Positions 47,645 to 59,274 of a stretch of 64,000 nt of DNA are shown here, one piece after another. The stretch lies in the NCBI GenBank assembly GCA_001600455.1, contig BCKC01000002.1, positions 3,982,171-4,046,170 on the forward strand. The letters are read 5' to 3'. Made by a program: the position numbers and the translations under genes. How positions within the stretch are numbered: the stretch's first letter is position 1; every line of letters begins with the position of its first letter. Below the pieces are notes generated by a model, which made no database searches, was not told where the DNA came from, and was given only the letters and a program-made list of their open reading frames with translations. Source of the stretch: Endocalyx cinctus (lineage: Eukaryota > Ascomycota > Sordariomycetes > Amphisphaeriales > Apiosporaceae).

Positions 47645-48694
47645 ATGAGCAGCAATCATTCAGAAGGCGCGGTCACGACCAAGCCTACTAAAAACATATT
47701 AGTTTGCCTTAGACATTTTGAGTGCGAGCGCTGTCGTGACATCATCGAAGCAGTCGAGATCCCCTCCGGTACTCGCGATTCCATCGTGAACTCGGTGCTT
47801 CCCATCATGGCGCGAGAGATGCACGCCAGCCACAGCTACGAGTACTGCCAGGACAGCCGCCTCTCCATCAGCTGCTACTCGGACTTCATCTGGGCCGACT
47901 ACTCGGACTTCGGCGTCGGCGACGACATCTTCACGCTGACCGACGAGCAGATCGAGCGGCAGTTCGCCATGGTCGAGGCGCGCGGGTTCCGCGACTGCAT
48001 CCGGATCGAGTTCAGCGACGACACCGCGTCCGGCCCGCCGAAGCCGTTCGGCCCCCGGAGCTGGACGCCCGTGACGCTTTCGCCGCAGCAGATCGAGACC
48101 TTCCGCGACCTCGTCGCCCAGGACGCCTGGATCGCCTCGGGCTCCAAGTTGCCGTACAAGACCGCCGCCACCATCCTCGCCGGCAACGCCGACAACGATG
48201 ATGGTAACGACGGCGATAACGACAACGACGTCGTCGACGTCGATGACGCCGATAACCGCGATCCTCCGCGCGATATCTTGCTCGACGACCGGTCCTCTTC
48301 CGAGGACTTGTCGGACGACAACCCGGGCACCACCGTCGTCAGAAGCCACAGCACCAGGACGACTCCCCCCCGCGACCCGGACAACTCGGGTATCACCCTG
48401 CACGCGGAAGCGGGCGGGAAGCGCGCGAACAAGTCCCCGGCCGGCAACGTCGCGAGAAACTACAAGCGCGAAAAGTCGGGCGAAATGATCCCGAGTCCCG
48501 GGGAAATCAGACGGATCCTGAAATCGCAGCGACGACCTTCGGGCACGAAGTACATGCACGAAGGCTACTTGGGATACGGCGACGACGAGTTCTTGGGAAG
48601 ACTCGCGGAGGCTTTGATGATCAAAACGGAAGAGATGAACCGTCGCCACGAAAAGATTGCTCAGTTCTCCGCCAGACGTGGAAAGTTTTGGTGA
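47645..48694 (+). CDS. Unrecognised 349-aa protein with acidic low-complexity middle
   Basis: A single-exon gene of 349 aa whose coding sequence is clearly GC-richer than its flanks. I do not recognise a family. Residues 17-180 look globular (NILVCLRHFECERCRDI; ISCYSDFIWADYSDFG). Residues about 180-215 are an Asp/Asn-rich acidic stretch, and the middle (215-290) is Ser/Pro/Thr-rich and probably disordered. The C-terminal 60 residues are basic and predicted helical (LAEALMIKTEEMNRRHEKI). There is no signal peptide or membrane helix, so it is likely cytoplasmic or nuclear. Frames on the opposite strand in this block are GC-rich shadows. Confidence 0.7.
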   Translation: MSSNHSEGAVTTKPTKNILVCLRHFECERCRDIIEAVEIPSGTRDSIVNSVLPIMAREMHASHSYEYCQDSRLSISCYSDFIWADYSDFGVGDDIFTLTDEQIERQFAMVEARGFRDCIRIEFSDDTASGPPKPFGPRSWTPVTLSPQQIETFRDLVAQDAWIASGSKLPYKTAATILAGNADNDDGNDGDNDNDVVDVDDADNRDPPRDILLDDRSSSEDLSDDNPGTTVVRSHSTRTTPPRDPDNSGITLHAEAGGKRANKSPAGNVARNYKREKSGEMIPSPGEIRRILKSQRRPSGTKYMHEGYLGYGDDEFLGRLAEALMIKTEEMNRRHEKIAQFSARRGKFW

Positions 48695-49611
48695 TTTGTT
48701 GGGAGGTATGGACGATGGGATGCTTGGAGGGGTACCATGATTTCGGGTTTTCTTTGAATTTCACTGGAATATTTTGATCATAAAGGGGATATTGGAAGAA
48801 TCATGTGTTGGAAATAACCCTCTTCCGGTATGATGATATCGAATAACTTGAGGGAAACTCAGTCTAGGGAACTAAATCATCCCTGACTCTTACACTATCT
48901 ATCGTTAGCCTTAAGGTTAAGGCGAAGCGAACAGTCAGGATACTGACACAAGATAATTTCAGCATAATTTTTACCAAAACCAGAAACATGTAATGTGATT
49001 GTCCATCTGATTCTTTCCTCGATGCTGGTCTTAACTCAGTCTTCGGATGATATGTTAAACAGATATCGGCGCCTGATCGATACGTGTCCGTGTAGTGCAA
49101 CTTGGGAAGACAGCTCATTCAGAAATCCTGTTAATATAGTCACACTTCGCGGGATGATAACCAATCCAAATGCTAGACAAGGAGAAAGCCGGATGTAAGT
49201 AAGAAAGTAGCCTCCCGGAACTAGTCACGGGTTAATCTTATTAGTACTACAAGTATCAGAAGTCTAACAAACAACTTCCAGGAAGTTCATACTTAATCGG
49301 AAAGTCTTGTTCTTTAGTTTTATATACCGTCTATAACAAGAGATAATTCTCATCCTCAAAATAGGGGAGATCCACTTCCAACCGGCCATTACTGATAGAT
49401 GCATTTGCACCCCAAACTCATTAGCCCCTTTTCAGCAATATACTTAAGCAGTCTTTGATATTTAGAGGCGTATATTTATTCCCGCTTAACTAAACCTAGT
49501 TTGGTTCATAATTATCGCTTTGACTTGAAAATACTTACATATTTCAAGAGCACTTTGATCAATTTTTTTTTTTCTAGCAAAGTCACTTATTCACTTTCTA
49601 AAAGAAAAATT
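48695..49611. other. Intergenic, no gene seen
   Basis: AT-rich spacer with no recognised element. A pyrimidine-rich stretch of T immediately precedes the next gene. Confidence 0.5.
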
Positions 49612-50730
49612 ATGGATAGTCCCTATACCAAAGAATTACAGGTCGCCATCGGCGCGATCCAAGCGGCGGCCAAGATCAGCCAATCGCTGATCCAGTCGGA
49701 CGACAAGGGCACGGTGGAGAAGGACGACCTCAGCCCGGTAACGGCGGGCGACTTCGCGATCCAGGCGCTCCTGACGGCCTCCGTGCACCACGCCTTTCCG
49801 TCCGACAAGTTCGTCGGCGAGGAATCCGCCGGCGAGCTCAGGGACGACCCGCAGCTGCGCGATCGCGTCTGGTCCTTACTCGAGCAGGTATCGAAAACGA
49901 AGACAAAAGAAAATGACGAGGGCGCGTCGCTCTTCGAATTACCGCGATCGCCCCGAGAGATGTGCGACATGATCGACTGGTGCGGGTTCGGCGAGCCCGG
50001 CGGGTCCGGCGCCGGACGCGTCTGGGTCTTCGACCCGATCGACGGGACCAAGACGTTCGTGCGCAAGGAGGCGTACGCTATCAACGTCGCGCTCCTCGTG
50101 GGCGGGAAGCAGGTCCTCGGCGTCGTCGGGTGCCCGACCCTCCCGATCGACGTCGAGGCGCCCGCGTCTAACGACGCGAAAGATCCCGCGGGTAACGGCT
50201 TGGTAGTGTTCGCGGCCAAGGGGCACGGGACTTACGTCCGACCCCTGTTCGGCGCGGGCGTCGACGCGCCGGCTCGGAAGATCGAGCCGGTCGCTAGCGG
50301 GACGACGACGATCGGTGACCTGCGCATGGTCTCGTGCTATCACATGGTCGACTCGGGCGTCGACGAGGCGCACGCCGAGGTCAGGAAGGCTCTGGGTATC
50401 GAGCATCCGGGTTGCGATTTCCTCTCTTGGGCCCTACGGTGGGTCGCCTTGGGTCTCGGGCTCGCTAACGTTACCGTCTGGGTATACAAAGGCAGACACC
50501 GAGTGGGAAAGATATGGGACCACGCCGGGGCTATGCTCCTATTCGAAGAGCTCGGCGGGAAGATTACCGACGTGGATGGAAAAGATATCGACCTCGGCAT
50601 AGGAAGGAAGATGACGTCTAACCACGGGTTCGTCGCGGCACCGAAGGCTCTACATGGCCAGGTTCTGGAGACCGTGCATCAGGTCTTGACCAAACAAGGG
50701 AAAAGCCATCTTTTCGAGTCGCCATCATAA
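49612..50730 (+). CDS. 3'(2'),5'-bisphosphate nucleotidase / inositol monophosphatase family (HAL2-like)
   Basis: A single-exon gene of 372 aa. The family hydrolyses 3'-phosphoadenosine 5'-phosphate to AMP, relieving inhibition of sulfate assimilation and RNA-processing enzymes, and is Mg-dependent and Li/Na-sensitive. The metal-binding motifs are intact: SPVTAGDFA (41-49), GEES (Glu70, Glu71), DPIDGTKTF (Asp141, Asp144) and WDHAGA (Trp302, Asp303). Start 49612 (MDSPYTKEL) aligns with the yeast enzyme's N-terminus; the frame is open further upstream through T-rich leader. Length is normal. Whether it is the housekeeping copy or a paralogue cannot be told here. Confidence 0.9.
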   Translation: MDSPYTKELQVAIGAIQAAAKISQSLIQSDDKGTVEKDDLSPVTAGDFAIQALLTASVHHAFPSDKFVGEESAGELRDDPQLRDRVWSLLEQVSKTKTKENDEGASLFELPRSPREMCDMIDWCGFGEPGGSGAGRVWVFDPIDGTKTFVRKEAYAINVALLVGGKQVLGVVGCPTLPIDVEAPASNDAKDPAGNGLVVFAAKGHGTYVRPLFGAGVDAPARKIEPVASGTTTIGDLRMVSCYHMVDSGVDEAHAEVRKALGIEHPGCDFLSWALRWVALGLGLANVTVWVYKGRHRVGKIWDHAGAMLLFEELGGKITDVDGKDIDLGIGRKMTSNHGFVAAPKALHGQVLETVHQVLTKQGKSHLFESPS

Positions 50731-51038
50731 TAAAGATTTTGAATCTCGATTTCTTCTATAAGGTCATACACATATCCTGTTCTCAATTGAATACCGTATC
50801 CTTGGGTTAGATATTATATAGAAGTAGACGCATTAACTATATTTAGAGATTATTTATTTATATATAAGAACAACGGATCCTCCTTTTTTTGATCATGAAG
50901 ACATAATATCGCTTTTAGTACAGTAATAACCACAAGTGACGACCTGTTTTGATGTACACTACGTATGAGGGTATCTCAATAAATTAAGCATGAATAACCG
51001 ATCCTTTTTTTTTTTTTTAAATTTTTATTTCCCCGTTA
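50731..51038. other. Short convergent spacer
   Basis: 3' ends of two convergent genes. AT-rich, with a poly-T run at about 51007-51018 close to the next gene's stop. Confidence 0.5.
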
Positions 51039-51695
51039 CTACAACAGCGCGGCAAAACCCAAAGCGACGGCGGCCGCGGCGGCCATGCCGGTCTCCCTGG
51101 GGCCGACGTTGGGAGTAGCGGTAGTAGACGACGAAACCGACGAAGTAGCAGCCCCAACCGAACCCGAGTTGGAGGCGGCGGCGGTGGGCGTCGACGTGGC
51201 GGAAGAGCCGTCGCAAGCGCCGTTGGCCCAGGCGGAGTAGGTGCTGTAGCTGATATCCCAGGCCGAGATGGCGGCCGAGACGTAGCCGGAAGGATACGAG
51301 TCGGAGCAGCTGGTGGCCATGACGTGGAAGCTCGAGTCCTGGGAGGAGTAGAAGGAGTAGACCTCGCTGTTGTAGCTGGACCAGGCCGACATCAGGCTGG
51401 TGGGGAGCTCGGTCGGGGAGCAGAGATCGGCCAGGGTGGTGGCGAAGCCGAGGTCCACGTCTTCCGACGAGAGGGCCGGGGGTGCGGTCGGGGAAGCATC
51501 GTTAAGGGAGGTGATCCACGACTCGCACGTCGGGTCCGGTACGGGTTCGGTTATATCCGAATCCGCGCTATCCGTCGTGGCCGTCGCCGTTACCGTTCCT
51601 GTTATGGTGGTGTCTCGCGCCATGACGTGGTTGGTAGCCGAGGCGCAGGTAGCTGCGGTGGCACCCGCTAAAACGATGGCTCTTTTGAAATGCAT
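51039..51695 (-). CDS. Secreted GPI-anchored Ser/Thr-rich cell-wall protein
   Basis: A single-exon gene of 218 aa. It has an N-terminal signal peptide (about 20 aa), a Thr/Ala-rich spacer, and a compact central domain of about 100 residues with four cysteines (DPTCESWITSL, DLCSPTELP, SCSDSYPSG, NGACDGS). A Ser/Thr/Ala-rich stalk follows, then a hydrophobic C-terminus (MAAAAAVALGFAALL) after a small-residue site, as expected for GPI anchoring. The central pattern occurs in many uncharacterised fungal wall proteins. Function unknown. Confidence 0.8.
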   Translation of the reverse strand: MHFKRAIVLAGATAATCASATNHVMARDTTITGTVTATATTDSADSDITEPVPDPTCESWITSLNDASPTAPPALSSEDVDLGFATTLADLCSPTELPTSLMSAWSSYNSEVYSFYSSQDSSFHVMATSCSDSYPSGYVSAAISAWDISYSTYSAWANGACDGSSATSTPTAAASNSGSVGAATSSVSSSTTATPNVGPRETGMAAAAAVALGFAALL

Positions 51696-54600
51696 ATTTT
51701 GGAGGATAATTTGATTATATTAATTATAGGTTTGTTTTGGGTTTCAGTTTAAACGTCGTTGAATTATTCTTATTTTTCTTTTAGAGATTTCAAAGCAGCG
51801 AAAGAGAACGAGAGAGAGACTGGTCTAGAAAAGAAGAATAAAAATTGAAAATTTCTACTACCAGAGCTATGCGGGCAAGCTACTTTTTATTATCACGAAT
51901 AATTTCAGGCAGAAGCCGTATAGATGACCCTATTGTTTTACTATATACACTATAACCCCTTTTTTTCTCTTCATTAGCCTAGTTTAGTGTTCAGCTTCAG
52001 GTGCTTATATATCAATGAAGGAGATGATTGGTTGATTTAGCAAGTAGTACAGGCAGTGCTACTGTGCCGTATCGCTGTGCCGCATCGCTTGGTCCAATAG
52101 TATTCTTAGTGGAGATTAGCTGGCGTCTTGGCCACTAAGCTACCTGCTCAGCGCTCAACTACTTAAATCCTACGCTCTCAAGCGGGGAAAATAGCCTATA
52201 CTGCTTTACATTTATCTCTATTTTTAGTACAACTTCATATCAATACTACTCCGCCGAATTCCTTCACGTCTGTATATGTACCTTTTGAATGCGAATGAGA
52301 ATTCCTACTTTTTGTTACGAGTTAGGATATAACAATATCTGTCATAGGGTTGAAATAGTCCAAGTACCGGTTTATTTCTTTACTTCGGAAGTTTACTTTT
52401 TCGCCGTCGGTGAAATCTTCGATTTAATGAGGATGTAAGTGGCTGAAACAACTAAATAATAGCTTCAATGAGCACTTAAATCTAACTACGTGCACGCTTT
52501 TATCCAACCTAGGAATCTTCTGTGAGAAAGCAGAAAGAATCACCAAAAGAATTGGCGGAATTATTATAAGTATAAACGATGACCATGATGACCAAGCTTT
52601 CACTCATCTCGGCTTTCCCACCCTATCGGCTTTAGTGATGATACCTACGCGAAGCGAATATACCGATTAGCTTCACGACGCTAAGAAGCAGATCCGGTCC
52701 ATGTCTATCTCCGCTTTCGATCCGGATAGCGAGAAATAGAAATAGGTGTAAAAGAACCGACACACGAACGGCCACTAACCGGCTCCACGTTATTCTTAAG
52801 CGGTAGCTATGGATTAGGCAACGTCTCAATCTTCGTAAATAGGATTGCTCTAAAGGAAGACGCGGAACGATCTGTTAAGGACAAAGATTGTTCTACCACC
52901 ATCCAGAGAATAGGTGCAGTAAGTGAATTCAAGAGTGAAAATTTCATAGCTTGGTCAGATGATGATAGTTATAAAGGCTATAGCATCGGATGGACGTACA
53001 GTGGCATGGCTCTCCCCTAGAATAAATATAGCGTAAGATCTTCTACTTTCGTCCCATGATAGCTCTAGTACCTTTTTCTCCATTAGTCTCTTCAACCTTT
53101 ATTGAATAAAGCCCTAAATTATTTGGCATCAGGAAAGCTTTATATAGTCATCGCGACCATTGTATGGTCCATCGCGTGGTCGAGGTCTTAACTTCGGCGG
53201 GTCTTGGTCGGGTAGAGGAGTTGAATGTTCCCGTATTTCCATCTCGAACCGAAAGCGGGATATCATGCCGTCAAATAGACGTCCGACGTCTTAATCAACA
53301 TGATATAACATCGTCTTCATCCGATGTTCGATATAATCTCTCCTTCAAAGCGTGTTTAAAATATGTGATCGAAGTAGAACTTATGAGGTAATTATTGGAT
53401 TCAAGAGGGAAGCTCCGTCTTCTCGTTCGTTCCGATGGGAAGCTGAAAATGATATTAGTTAGATACTTGAGATAAAAATAGGAGATATCTAGCTAACCTC
53501 ATCATTAATATCGTGATCGGGTGTCATGAAAGTTTGGCCATGTACCTAAGAAGTTTGCCGGTCAGTCATGTACTAATATGATAATAGCCTTTGAGGTCCA
53601 AGATAAATCAAGCACCTTGAATCTTCAGAGCGCATAAATACTAGACCCCAGGATTTAAAGGGATCTTTTCAGATCTCAAATGCCCCTAGCCAGCAATATC
53701 TCAAGTTACTAATTCGTTATCTCGTACTGTCTCTCTGGGAAGAAGCAATGCCGGTTGCCTTATAAGGGGCATTCGACAATGAGGCGGTTGAAGGATTGGA
53801 TATAACTCTCCCGAAAATGAACGTCGGCGAACCATCTTCATGATACTGAAGATAGTTACGATCTCTGCTCATGTCGTGTGAGTAACTGGTGCCATCAATT
53901 ATCCCATGGATACTTTAGAAGAAAGGTCGATGCTATATCGCTCGTTCGCAAGATGGGTCCCAATTGAAGAAGCCCAGGGGAATACAGATCTTCTATGTGT
54001 TTCTCGGGTGACAAGTCAGAGTACACCGCCCTCGTCGCTAGAACTTGAGTTCGTTTGACTGGAGTAGAGTTCCTTATCTCGCTGCTTGAAATCATTCTCT
54101 TACTCGACAAAGTAGTTTTCAAGGTGATCGAATGTTCTAAGATTCGCCGCGCTTTCTCAACAGTACTGTGTAACAGGTAGACACTCCATAGCATCTGAGT
54201 GACGCATTGCCCATATCGTATAGGCTCACTATTTGAGGTAATAATGACATTTACCTCAAAGTCTCAGAATCCACCGTGTGGTGACTCATTGAAATTGCTT
54301 TTTCATGCCATCTATCTCTGACCTTCAAGATGCCTGGAGAAATATATGATATTCAAATTATCTCGGTGACGATCAGCCACTACTGCCACTTATTTTGCGT
54401 AACAACCAGACTGCCAGAGAATGAGCTTCTCTATTGATCGGAAGATAGAATCGAGATTACATCTGTGCAATTACGTAAAAACGGTTCCGACTCAAAACTT
54501 TTCTTTTTCTTGGCCGAGCATGCGTTATAAGGTTTCAAGTCCTATAGGCGAAAGCACAAACATTTTAAGAGTGAGTGAAATCGTGATGATGTTTCAATGT

Positions 54601-57600
54601 GGATGTGGTGAAGTCGGTGACTCGGTCAGCCAGTGCACATCTGGCACGCACTCAACTCTACTATCCGCCGCTACTTAGTATCTACCACCTCCTTAACTGT
54701 CATTTACCTACATTTTCCTTCTCATAAAAATAGGGTACACCTTCCCATAGTTTAATAACACTTTTCGTCTTTCTCAATTTACGATTTCCTATACTATTAG
54801 AATGTAAACATTTGAGCCTCTGTGGATGCTGATAATGATAGGGAAGTGAATTACAGCGTATTGTGGTACGCTAAGTTGTCGGAGGTTAGTGTATTTTACC
54901 TCGATATTGGTGGAGCGGTAGTGGACTAGGCGCTGTAAGCTACAGGAGCCGCATTACCCCCTAACCCCTTTAAATTGCGTTTAACGTCACCGCTATCTAC
55001 TTGAAAACTTAGGTAAAATTCACCGAAAAGGCCCGATACATCTCGAGTAGAGAGATCGATATGCGCGATCTCAAAACTCTCAATAGCGAAACCAAACGTT
55101 TTGGATTTCGAAATGTTTTTCTCCGATCGTTTCATCCTCATCGCCTATTTATAGCTCTCCGCGAGCTAGAACATGAACCGAAGGTACAAGAGCTTCCTTC
55201 TCCGTAAGTCCGTAAGTAATCTAACCTTTCTTAGAGTGGGCGAGCAAATTTCGTAAGAAAACCTCCAGCTGCGAGTCAAATTGTACTTTCATATTCTTGA
55301 CCTCATTCTTTTTTTTTTTTTTTTTTTTTTTGGGTGGGTGGAGGGCTGTCAAATCCAGCTCACAAAATCTCTTCTCAAACTCGGGGCGGTTAGCTTGGGG
55401 AAAGGGAAATATTGCTCATGGAACTTCCCAGTTCATTTTCAGCCGTAGTGCGGTAGACGACCATGAGGCTCGGTGAGAATTTCATGTCCACGCAAGCGAA
55501 GTAAAGGTCCGTAGGCCATACTTGAAATCATATGTGCGGTCGAGCCATTAACAGTATGATCAACCAACTTACAAGCAAATCTGACCAACTCCTTGAGGCG
55601 ATTCAGCTGTGTAACCTCACTGCTCGGTAACAATAGCTTCAGAGCAACGTATAGCACCTACCTAAACCCATTTTAGGTATCTATGATTCGCGTACTTAAT
55701 AACGACGGTTGAGCTGGTGTCTTCTTCTTCTTCCTTCGCTTCTTCCAACCTTTGCTACAGAACCTCGAGAATATATCCCCTTCATGCTTTGGTGAACCAT
55801 TGGCATTCTGTCACCGAAGTTAGCCCGACGACGAATATGTGCTGCGAGTACGAGCGCTCCGACGGCAGTATTTCCGAAACGGAAATGAACCGCCCAAAAC
55901 CATCGCTTAGGGCCGCATCTGATTCTCCGACCCCGGTAGATCATCCTCGGGCGCCATCGCTAAAGTTAGTAATGGGAAAGACGGCCAACTTGAAAGTCGA
56001 TGAACGTCGGTGTACTAGACAAGATGTGATGGTGATTGAATTCTATGGTGTCGCTTCATTACACTACTTACGTACACTCATTCATCTCAGCTGTCAAGTA
56101 TATTTCATTATTTTAGCGCAAGAGTATTTGCACCATGCATATCGGATAGACCCATTTAGGGAACATCTCCATATTAATGGTAGGTCCACTGTCCCGTGGG
56201 AGTGGACATGAAACTCCGAGAGACGGAGTAGTGTATAATAATATGGGTCACGATCGATGAGCGATAACTTGATTGAGAATAGGGAGCTTTTAGTTGAGTC
56301 GGCCCCAGTCTGGCTCCCGTCGGCTCATTGACTTGACAAGCCTCGGATCAGAGATGTAAATTTTCTTGAGCTATAAATTCCTGTCTCTCAATTCTTACTG
56401 GTCGATGAAAATCGTAGAGTAATCGCCTAATCGAGCCATCATCGGCAATCCACTGTAGCTAATAGCAATATTTTCTTCGACGAAAGTACCCACCAATTTC
56501 ATGATACGTGGCCTTCGAATGATTCGCGATATAAAATTTAGATTCCAAGATTATTGTCTCGTATTCTGCGTCGGAGACGAGCACGTCGTGTCCGCGACAG
56601 CTGACTCGATGGATGAGATAGTAAGTGGATCGCGATGCGATGATAAGGTGCGATCGTGCTATCATTGCGACAAGAATCGCATCTGGGCAGAAAGCGCATA
56701 CGGCATACCTCGGAGCTTCGGTTTGTAATCGAAGGCCACGAGCTGTAGTGGCCGCGTTCTCCCCAAAACGTGGAAATGTGAAAAATTCAGAATGAAAACA
56801 AGTTCAGATGAAAACTCGAGTTGGCCATCGATGCGAGGAAAGGAATGGGAAAGTCAGGTTTATCCTCGCTGATCGTAGCAACTACAATACGTAGCATATG
56901 CATATGCCTGTAGTCCAGGACAATAAACCGATGATCCGGAAGGAATAACCGTATGCTTGCTACATGATTGTCAGCCCGTTTTGGGGTAACACCAATATGG
57001 GGGGAAAGGGGGAACCAGCAGGAGAGCTGCGTAGCACGCTTCTATCCGATCAAACGTGTGCTTACGCAGCGAGATAGACAATGACGAGTGGTTATTTATG
57101 CAGGACTCAATCTCATCACATCTGCATCTCGTCTAGAGATTGGCTAGCTTTTACGTGTTTGAGAGAGGCAATATCACCGAAATGTGTTTCCTATCGCGAC
57201 TCAATCCTTCAAAGTAATACATGAAATCCTGTTTTTTTTATCTTCTTTCTCTTTTTCATCTCGTCGATCGCGAAAATTCAAAAACATGCGATCGAATTAT
57301 TGTCAGCATCGCAGATATCTTTTTATCTGGGGTATGAAGTCATATGACAGGTGCCAGTTCATCGTTACCAATGGGATTCTACCATTTGCCCATGTCTCTC
57401 GAAACATTTCCATTTTCATGAATTTCGGAGCTGCGTGGAGATGATCCAGGTGGCCGCGTGGGTTGGTGGTGTGCAGTGGGAACGAAATCAAGGATTTTTC
57501 TTCCTGAAAAAGTATTGATGTGCACTTTGCATCTTCGCCAATACACCGCGCCGCACATAAACAGATAATAAAGCAACTGGTCGAATCTGGCCGATAAGCC

Positions 57601-58308
57601 GAGTCGGAAAGTTTCTTTGGGTTAATGCAACACGGCCCATGTTAGATAAAATTACGAAGCCAATTCGAATCCCACGTAAAATTGCAGCGTATTGGATTTT
57701 ATAAGTGTTTGCGAAATATTGAATGGCTTATGGACTAGGTAAGTAGGACCTTTCGCTCCGAATGTTTAATGGAGACGAACTCCATTTCCCAAACTCAAGG
57801 GTATAATATTTGTAAATAATTCTCATTCAACGTAGGCAGGGCTGTCAATATTCGGGCCTGTTGGTCTAGATCGAGCTCTTCAAATTTTACAATCCCTGTG
57901 AAACCATTCTATTATCCCACCAGGGTACCATGGAAAAGCAATGCCGGCGTAATGTGATATGATACGTTTCGTGTAGATTGCAGTAAGCTGAGTGTTGATC
58001 TGCACAAGAAAAGGAAAAAAAATGAGATTTTAGGCCAGTCGTTTATTTTCCGAAAATTTTGCGTGGTGGCACGGACCACCCCTAAACCATAAGTACACTG
58101 TTCTGACTGTCAAATATCAAAATAAAACGCGAACAGTCAGTCACACGCAGGGAAAAAGAAAAAAATAAAAGAAAATAAAAGAAAAGAAAAGAAAGGAAGA
58201 ATTCTAGATATCATAGATTTAATATATTATAATTAATTATTTTATGCCATAATATCGTCACTGATGGTACTCGTACCACCTCCTTCCGCCTCAGCCACTT
58301 TAATTATT
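51696..58308. other. 6.6-kb gene-poor region
   Basis: I find no convincing gene. Short frames exist (for example 53895-54194 minus, 54926-55141 minus, 55717-56211 plus, 56501-56728 plus), but none shows family motifs, signal peptides or splice-linked continuation. A poly-T run lies at about 55311-55332, and A/G-rich repeats at 58155-58195. A partial duplicate of the next gene's 3' end lies at 58234-58300. Confidence 0.45.
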
Positions 58309-58367
58309 TTATGCCATCATATCGTCACTGATAGTACTCGTACCACCTCCTTCTGCCTCAGCCACTA
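58234..58367. repeat. 67-bp tandem duplication over a gene's 3' end
   Basis: 58234-58300 and 58301-58367 are nearly identical, with about four substitutions. The right copy supplies the last codons and stop of the 58309-59274 gene. The left copy lies in the 3' flank and still reads as a matching C-terminus plus stop. Confidence 0.85.
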
Positions 58368-59274
58368 TCTTCGTCTTGACCACTGATCCTCCCGGAGTCA
58401 TGTAGATGTTAACAGTGGCCTCGAGGCCTGGGAAGGGCGCGTATAAGTAACCGAGTTCAAACTCAGTCACGCCGTCGATGGTGATAGACCTGTTATGACC
58501 GGTGAAGCTCATGTCTTTGATATAGGAACCAACGACTTGGCGGCCATGTTCGTTACCGTTGTTGTCGAGAAACTGATCATATATGCTACCGTTCTGCGAC
58601 AGAACGCGGTTAGTGTGCGTTTGGCCGGAATAGTCATTGACCGAGTAGAGGATGTTATTCTCCAATCTGTAGGTCAGGTCTCGCTTAGAAAGGCTTGAAT
58701 CCGTACTCGATGAATCTGATCCTCCCAGAGTATCCGTTACGTTGCCGACGATCTCTCCCAGATCATTACCTAGCGTCGCGACGATCGGGTTCAGATCTAT
58801 CGTATCCAAAACGTCGCTGACCATGGTCAAAATGTTTCCCAGGCGTCCTTCTAATTCGACCTTCGCCGACACATTTTGAATGGTCAAAGCTACCCGGTCG
58901 ATCGAAAGATCCAAACCCGCCGTTACCTTGAGCAAGCTCAAAACGCTGACGTCTAAGTTAACTTTGGCACTGAGAAATTTATAAGTTAGCAATTTATTTA
59001 TACGTGTCAGGAAGAAGAAGAAAGTGTCTCCGTACGTGATATTATCGACTTCGATGTCGATTTCTCCCACCGAGACACTAGCATTTAGATATACGTCCGG
59101 TTCTTCGGGAAGCTCTACCCCAGCTGTGTTTGCCGTTTCATAGTCGATAGCCTCGGGATCTCCGCGTTTGTGAAGTTCGTACCCGATGTAACCGCTATCT
59201 TGCCCCAAAACCGCCGACGTAAAAATAGTGACTAGTAAGAAGGCGAATGTCTTAAAAACGAGCGTGGAAATCAT
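58309..59274 (-). CDS. Secreted protein, paralogue of its divergent neighbour
   Basis: It has a signal peptide (MISTLVFKTFAFLLVTIFTSAVLG) and a mature part with several N-glycosylation sites and no recognised family. The frame is open for 321 codons. Comparison with the paralogue at 60126 shows a 66-bp in-phase, stop-free intron at 58970-59035 (GTACGG donor, GCTAAC branch, CTCAG acceptor), giving 299 aa after splicing. Matching blocks are PDVYLNASVSVGEIDIEVDN near the N-terminus, an amphipathic beta-rich part with TIDLNPIV, and VGSYIKDMSFTGHN near the C-terminus. A Lys-Arg site in the middle (SLSKRDL) might be processed. Function unknown. Confidence 0.8.
   Translation of the reverse strand: MISTLVFKTFAFLLVTIFTSAVLGQDSGYIGYELHKRGDPEAIDYETANTAGVELPEEPDVYLNASVSVGEIDIEVDNITYGDTFFFFLTRINKLLTYKFLSAKVNLDVSVLSLLKVTAGLDLSIDRVALTIQNVSAKVELEGRLGNILTMVSDVLDTIDLNPIVATLGNDLGEIVGNVTDTLGGSDSSSTDSSLSKRDLTYRLENNILYSVNDYSGQTHTNRVLSQNGSIYDQFLDNNGNEHGRQVVGSYIKDMSFTGHNRSITIDGVTEFELGYLYAPFPGLEATVNIYMTPGGSVVKTKIVAEAEGGGTSTISDDMMA

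Noticed and set aside
47699..48649. 316-aa minus-strand frame
   Set aside because: Antisense to the 349-aa gene; composed of Val/Arg/Gly-rich residues typical of GC-rich shadows.
55717..56211. 164-aa plus-strand frame
   Set aside because: No motif, no signal peptide, biased composition at the start, and in a region of random-looking frames.
57655..57680. Possible tRNA B-box-like motif (ATTCGAATCCC)
   Set aside because: No cloverleaf could be formed with the upstream sequence.
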